Source: CAZNXJ01 sp964577115
GTDB lineage: Bacteria; Planctomycetota; Planctomycetia; Pirellulales; Pirellulaceae
Direction: 5' to 3'
DNA length: 64,000 nucleotides
Assembly (NCBI GenBank): GCA_964577115.1
Contig: CAZNXJ010000011.1
Coordinates: forward strand, 62,001 to 126,000
Both the position numbers and the translations under genes were made by a program. Below are positions 60,473 to 64,000 of the stretch, one piece after another; position 1 is the first letter of the stretch; each line of letters opens with the position of its first letter. Below the pieces are notes generated by a model, which saw only the letters and a list, made by a program, of their open reading frames with translations, was not told where the DNA came from and did not search any database.

Positions 60473-61906
60473 CTACGCAAACAGTTCAAGGACCGGTTTT
60501 CCTTTCCCATCTTCGGTGGCGTAGAACGGACGCTTTTCGACTTCGAAGGCCGTCCGAGGGCTAATGCCCATGGCCCGGTAAATGGTCGCGTGCAGATCCG
60601 TAACGCTAATCGGATTACGCGTGGCCATGAAGGGGCGTTCGGGCGCGGATTCTCCGTAGAGAAATCCTTTCTTCATTCCTCCACCCCACAGGACCACCGA
60701 CGAGCTCCCGGTGAAGTGACGGTGCTGGCCGTAATGTTTCAGCTCTTGAATGACGTCCACTTTTTCCGTCGCCTGATCCACGGCGCTCGAGCCCGGCTTG
60801 CCTTCGATCAGCATGTCGCGGCTAAATTCGCTCGCCAGAATCACCAGCGTGCGGTCGAGGAGCCCTCGCGCTTCCAGATCAAGAATCAACTGGGCGATCG
60901 GCCGGTCGATCTGCTCCTTCATTTCCTTGACCGTTGTATAGCCGTTCGCGTGCGTGTCCCAGTGCAGGAACGGCACGTACTCGGTCGTGACTTCCACGTA
61001 GCGCGCACCGGCTTCGACGAGCCGCCGAGCGAGCAGGCAGCCGCGTCCGAAGCGACCGGTGTCATACTTCTCGTAGATTTCCTTGGGTTCGAGCGAGATG
61101 TCGAAAGCCTCTCGGTCCTTCGAGCTCAATAATCGATGCGCGTTGTCCATCGATCGCAAAAGCGACTGCTGCTGGTAATCGCTCATGTATTCGCGATGAG
61201 GGTTCGCATCAATCAGCTTGCGGTAGAACGCGTAGCGATTGGCAAACCGGCCCGGCCGCATGCCTTCGGGCGGGCGCACGGACTGCGCGGCCTGCTCGGG
61301 GTATGGCAGATTCATCGGCCCGTATTCACTGCCAAAGAACCCGGCCGTCGTAAACGCCTTTAGCTCTTCTTGTTCGCCAACGCCCTCTAAACGCTGCCCG
61401 ATATTGATGAACGGCGGAATGACGGGATTGTTCGGGCCAAGCACGCGGGCCATCCATGCGCCGATGTGCGGACAGGCGACCGTTTGCGGCGGGATATAGC
61501 CGGTATGCCAGTGGTACTGATGCCGCGAATGTAGAATGCTGCCCAGGTCAGGCAGAACGTGCGAGCGGATCAGCGTGGCGCGATCCATGACCTTGGCGAT
61601 GTTCTCGAGTCCTTCGGTGATCTTGATGTTGTCGACCACCGTGTCGATCGCCGGAAAAGTGCTTTCCACCTTGCCCACCGGCAGCCCGGGCTCGAAGGGA
61701 ACGTACCGCTTCGGATCGAACGTATCGGGCGCCGCCATGCCGCCGGCCATCCAGAGCACGATGCACGCATCGGCCGTTGCAGGCGGCGTCGTTTCCTCCT
61801 CGGCGGGCAGCAAACGCGGAGCTCCGGCCATCCACGCGGCCGTCGAGGCCAGAGCGAATTGCTTCAGCAGGTCGCGTCGCGCCAGTCGTTCGTTCATGTT
61901 CATCAT
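60473..61906 (-). CDS. DUF1501 protein
   Basis: 477 residues, starting MMNMNERLARRDLLKQFALA; the LARRDLLKQF stretch is a Tat-type leader. The DUF1501 core: CIVLWMAGGMAAPDTFDP, TLIRSHVLPDLGSILHSRHQ, GRGCLLARRLVEAGARYVEV, LDRTLVILASEFSRDMLIEG, HRHFTGSSSVVLWGGGMKKG and TDLHATIYRAMGISPRTAFE. It differs in several places from the DUF1501 proteins of the run at 31-37 kb and belongs to a separate subgroup. The start lies 31 bases downstream of the cytochrome stop (61938), so the pair is probably an operon and their products act together. Confidence 0.92.
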   Translation of the reverse strand: MMNMNERLARRDLLKQFALASTAAWMAGAPRLLPAEEETTPPATADACIVLWMAGGMAAPDTFDPKRYVPFEPGLPVGKVESTFPAIDTVVDNIKITEGLENIAKVMDRATLIRSHVLPDLGSILHSRHQYHWHTGYIPPQTVACPHIGAWMARVLGPNNPVIPPFINIGQRLEGVGEQEELKAFTTAGFFGSEYGPMNLPYPEQAAQSVRPPEGMRPGRFANRYAFYRKLIDANPHREYMSDYQQQSLLRSMDNAHRLLSSKDREAFDISLEPKEIYEKYDTGRFGRGCLLARRLVEAGARYVEVTTEYVPFLHWDTHANGYTTVKEMKEQIDRPIAQLILDLEARGLLDRTLVILASEFSRDMLIEGKPGSSAVDQATEKVDVIQELKHYGQHRHFTGSSSVVLWGGGMKKGFLYGESAPERPFMATRNPISVTDLHATIYRAMGISPRTAFEVEKRPFYATEDGKGKPVLELFA

Positions 61907-61937
61907 TGACGCTTACTCCTCGAACGAGGGCATGCTA

Positions 61938-63848
61938 TTACCGGACAAGCTGGAATTCGGGCAGCATAATGACCGCCCACAGCGCGTCCTGGACTGGTTC
62001 GGATTCCAGCTTTTCGCCCAGCAGCTGCCGCAGGGCCGCAGCTTCCGCCTCGGTCGGCTTGCGGCAGAGCGCGTGGACGAAGAGCCAATCAATGAATTGT
62101 TCGGGTGATTCCCATGCGCGCTGAAGTAACTGGTTGGCTCCGCGCTCAAGTAGCTCTGCAAGAATCGCACCATTCGAGAGGTCGATGGCTTCGAGCGTGC
62201 TGAGCTCGTCGGGCCGGGATGTGACGACCTGATCGCGATTAGGTCGGCCCAGCGATCGCATGAGAAAGTCGCTTTTCACGAGCGACGCGCGCACCATCCC
62301 CACGTCGCCTCGTTCGATCGGAGCATCAAACTCGGTAGGCGCCGTCCCCGTGATTTGCCAGACGGCGTCCACGAATTGTTCGGCGGTCAGCCGCTTGGCT
62401 CGCGGTCCGGCATAGCGATACTCGGGAGCTTCCTGATTCGGCTCAACCACTTCCGATCGGCTCTGATACGCTTGCGACGTGGCAATCAGCGCCAGCACCT
62501 CCTTCAAGTCATAGTTGTGATCCGTCAGGTGCACGGCAAGGTAGTCGAGCAGGTCGTGGTTCCATGGCTCGGTTTGCATCGCATCGGTCGGATGGACGAT
62601 GCCTCGTCCCATGAGGCGATGCCAAAGCCGGTTGACAACCGTTCGCGTAAAGCGACCGTTTTCCGGATGTGTCAGCAAGCCAGCGAGCTGCCGCAGGCGT
62701 TCGGCCTGATCGGCTTCGGCGTCGATCTGCCCCAGCTCAGGAAACAGCCATGCGGCTTGAGCCGTCTTACCGAGCGGCTTGTCGCAGCGATGCATCTCGA
62801 GCGGCTCAGTAGCGTAGATGGCGGCCAGACCGTACGCTTCTGCCAGCGTCCAGCGGTCGATGAAACTGTCGTGGCACGAGGCACATTTCAAATTGATGCC
62901 GAGAAACGACTGACCGACGTTCTGCGCGAACTGGATTTCGACGGTTTGACCCGCACTGACCTCGCCTCGCCAGCGGATTCCCTGGATGAAACCGGCGCTC
63001 TCTGGCGTCGGCGGCGCGATCAGTTCGCGCGCAAATTGGTCATACGGCATGTTCGTGACGAGCGCTCGGTAGAGCCACGCCGAGATCTGCGTGCGACCGC
63101 CCGTAATGAAGCCGGTGCCCGTGTAGTCATTGCGCAGCAAGTCGTTCCAGAATGTCAGCCAATGCTCTGCATAATCCACATCCCGCGATAGCAGCTCGCG
63201 CACGAGCAGCTCGCGCTTATCCGGCCGCGTATCCTGGAGGAACGAATCGAGTTCCTCAGGGGTTGGCAATAGGCCGATCAGGTCGAGCCACACGCGGCGT
63301 GCGAACTGCTCGTCACTTAGCGGCTCCGGCCGCGGCAATTGATGTTCCATGAGATACCGATCGAGAATTCGATCGATCGGGTTGGTGCGTCCATCAACTG
63401 CCTCGGGCAGCTCGGGACGGCGCGGATGCAGAGGCGGCGGGTAGGACTCGACGCCAAACGAAAATCCCGCCTCCCACGGAACGCCGGCGTCGATCCACGC
63501 TTTGAGCACCGCGACTTTGTCGGCGGGCATGGGGGGGCTATCCGGCGGCATCCGGTCCGCGGGATCCTCGGCGGTCACCCGCGCCACCAAAAGACTCTTC
63601 GCATGCTCACCCGGTGTCACGCTCGGGCCAGACTCACCGCCCGTTAGCAACAATTCGCGAGTGTTGAGCGACAGGCCGCCTTCCTTCTGGTTGCCCGTGT
63701 GGCAGTCCCCGCAATACTGCTGCAGGATCGGCACGACATCGTGGGCGAAGTCGACTTCCGCCGCGGCGAGCGGTCCAGCGGTCAGCACCATCGACAATGC
63801 GGCGAGTCGGGCAATCACGCAGTGCGACGTTCGGGCACCTGTTAACAT
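61938..63848 (-). CDS. PSCyt1-DUF1549-DUF1553 exported cytochrome
   Basis: 636 residues from the ATG at 63848; the TTG at 63857 would add three. Leader RLAALSMVLTAGPLAAAE. PSCyt1 domain with haem motif CGDCHTGNQ near residue 46 and a shortened linker, DUF1549 (RRVWLDLIGLLPTPEELDSF) with a second haem motif CASCHDSF, then DUF1553 (RTVVNRLWHRLMGRGIVHPT). It lacks the LamG and golvesin-like inserts of the other two, so it is the minimal form. No strong Shine-Dalgarno was seen. It starts 13 bases after the stop of the preceding cut gene, suggesting a shared transcript, and is followed by the DUF1501 gene. Confidence 0.92.
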   Translation of the reverse strand: MLTGARTSHCVIARLAALSMVLTAGPLAAAEVDFAHDVVPILQQYCGDCHTGNQKEGGLSLNTRELLLTGGESGPSVTPGEHAKSLLVARVTAEDPADRMPPDSPPMPADKVAVLKAWIDAGVPWEAGFSFGVESYPPPLHPRRPELPEAVDGRTNPIDRILDRYLMEHQLPRPEPLSDEQFARRVWLDLIGLLPTPEELDSFLQDTRPDKRELLVRELLSRDVDYAEHWLTFWNDLLRNDYTGTGFITGGRTQISAWLYRALVTNMPYDQFARELIAPPTPESAGFIQGIRWRGEVSAGQTVEIQFAQNVGQSFLGINLKCASCHDSFIDRWTLAEAYGLAAIYATEPLEMHRCDKPLGKTAQAAWLFPELGQIDAEADQAERLRQLAGLLTHPENGRFTRTVVNRLWHRLMGRGIVHPTDAMQTEPWNHDLLDYLAVHLTDHNYDLKEVLALIATSQAYQSRSEVVEPNQEAPEYRYAGPRAKRLTAEQFVDAVWQITGTAPTEFDAPIERGDVGMVRASLVKSDFLMRSLGRPNRDQVVTSRPDELSTLEAIDLSNGAILAELLERGANQLLQRAWESPEQFIDWLFVHALCRKPTEAEAAALRQLLGEKLESEPVQDALWAVIMLPEFQLVR

Positions 63849-63861
63849 TTTGTTCAACTTT

Positions 63862-64000
63862 TTATTCCAAGACTTCCCGTTCGAGATTTTCGGGAACCGC
63901 GTCGAGCACCAGTTGCGACGGGATCACGTCGAACCAGTCGAGAAAGAGGTCAAACGAGAGGTTTTCCGGCCACTGCGACTCGTCGTCGTTCCAGACGGAA
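63862..64000 (-). CDS. C-terminus of a gene cut by the window edge
   Basis: The minus strand from the window end is open for 45 residues to a TAA at 63862-63864. The fragment is acidic and regular: VWNDDESQWPENLSFDLFL, then DWFDVIPSQLVLDAVPE and NLEREVLE. It has the look of a real protein end rather than a chance frame and lies only 13 bases from the next start. No family was recognised. Confidence 0.65.
   Translation of the reverse strand, partial: SVWNDDESQWPENLSFDLFLDWFDVIPSQLVLDAVPENLEREVLE

Noticed and set aside
59873..61132. 419-residue open frame on the plus strand spanning the kinase start, the gap and the DUF1501 end
   Set aside because: It lies opposite two well-supported genes, and its translation has Arg-rich low-quality composition without any family features.

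Overview
The window is GC-rich, densely packed bacterial chromosome that is almost certainly from a planctomycete, probably Pirellulales-like (the order is an inference). Evidence: eight proteins of the planctomycete PSCyt1/DUF1549/DUF1553 cytochrome and DUF1501 families, two giant surface proteins with the N-terminal LEPR-XLL sorting motif, an EF-hand/Gly-rich exported protein, a SYLF protein, and many Tat-like or Sec-like leaders. No rRNA, tRNA, CRISPR array, transposase, integrase or phage gene was found. The window is cut inside a gene at both ends.

Layout. 0-3.4 kb: a minus-strand DUF1549/DUF1553 protein followed by the first 30 codons of a cut exported protein, then a small exported planctomycete protein. 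3.4-9.4 kb: von Willebrand A protein, ferritin-like protein, nine-EF-hand protein, YbgC-like thioesterase, enolase-superfamily protein with a Tat-like leader. 9.7-19.4 kb: surface cluster with a thioredoxin-cyclophilin-cadherin giant protein, a CAP protein, a SYLF protein and a vanadium haloperoxidase with RTX-like repeats. 19.7-24.0 kb: Ap4A phosphorylase-like HIT protein, amtB-glnK behind a well-matched sigma-54 promoter, dienelactone hydrolase. 24.2-29.6 kb (minus): CzcA-type heavy-metal efflux RND pump, its adaptor, a small Cys-rich protein and a zinc-ribbon protein. 29.7-40.7 kb (minus): a run of PSCyt-LamG, DUF1501, PSCyt-golvesin-like, DUF1501, LOG protein and PQQ-type propeller lipoprotein, with ATGA-type overlaps. 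41.0-46.8 kb (plus): split pyruvate:ferredoxin oxidoreductase and an Nramp-like transporter. 46.9-51.7 kb (minus): HrpA helicase and a DUF2892/SRPBCC protein. 52.4-55.2 kb (plus): DUF4142 protein with a Gln/Arg/Pro insert, and a DUF1501 protein. 55.2-60.0 kb (minus): zinc metallopeptidase, YihY membrane protein, CBS protein, small membrane protein, hybrid histidine kinase. 60.5-64.0 kb (minus): DUF1501, PSCyt/DUF1549/DUF1553, and the C-terminus of a cut gene.

How genes work together. amtB and glnK form a classical ammonium uptake and sensing pair, and the sigma-54 site predicts nitrogen control. The RND pump and adaptor are a metal-efflux pair without an adjacent outer-membrane channel gene. 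The PSCyt and DUF1501 proteins occur as adjacent pairs (two pairs back to back at 31.7-40.7 kb, one at 60.5-63.8 kb), suggesting that an exported cytochrome and an exported alkaline-phosphatase-fold protein act together; their substrate cannot be read from the sequence. The LEPR-XLL proteins probably share one export or surface-sorting route. Several convergent or downstream gaps hold strong hairpins that are probable terminators.
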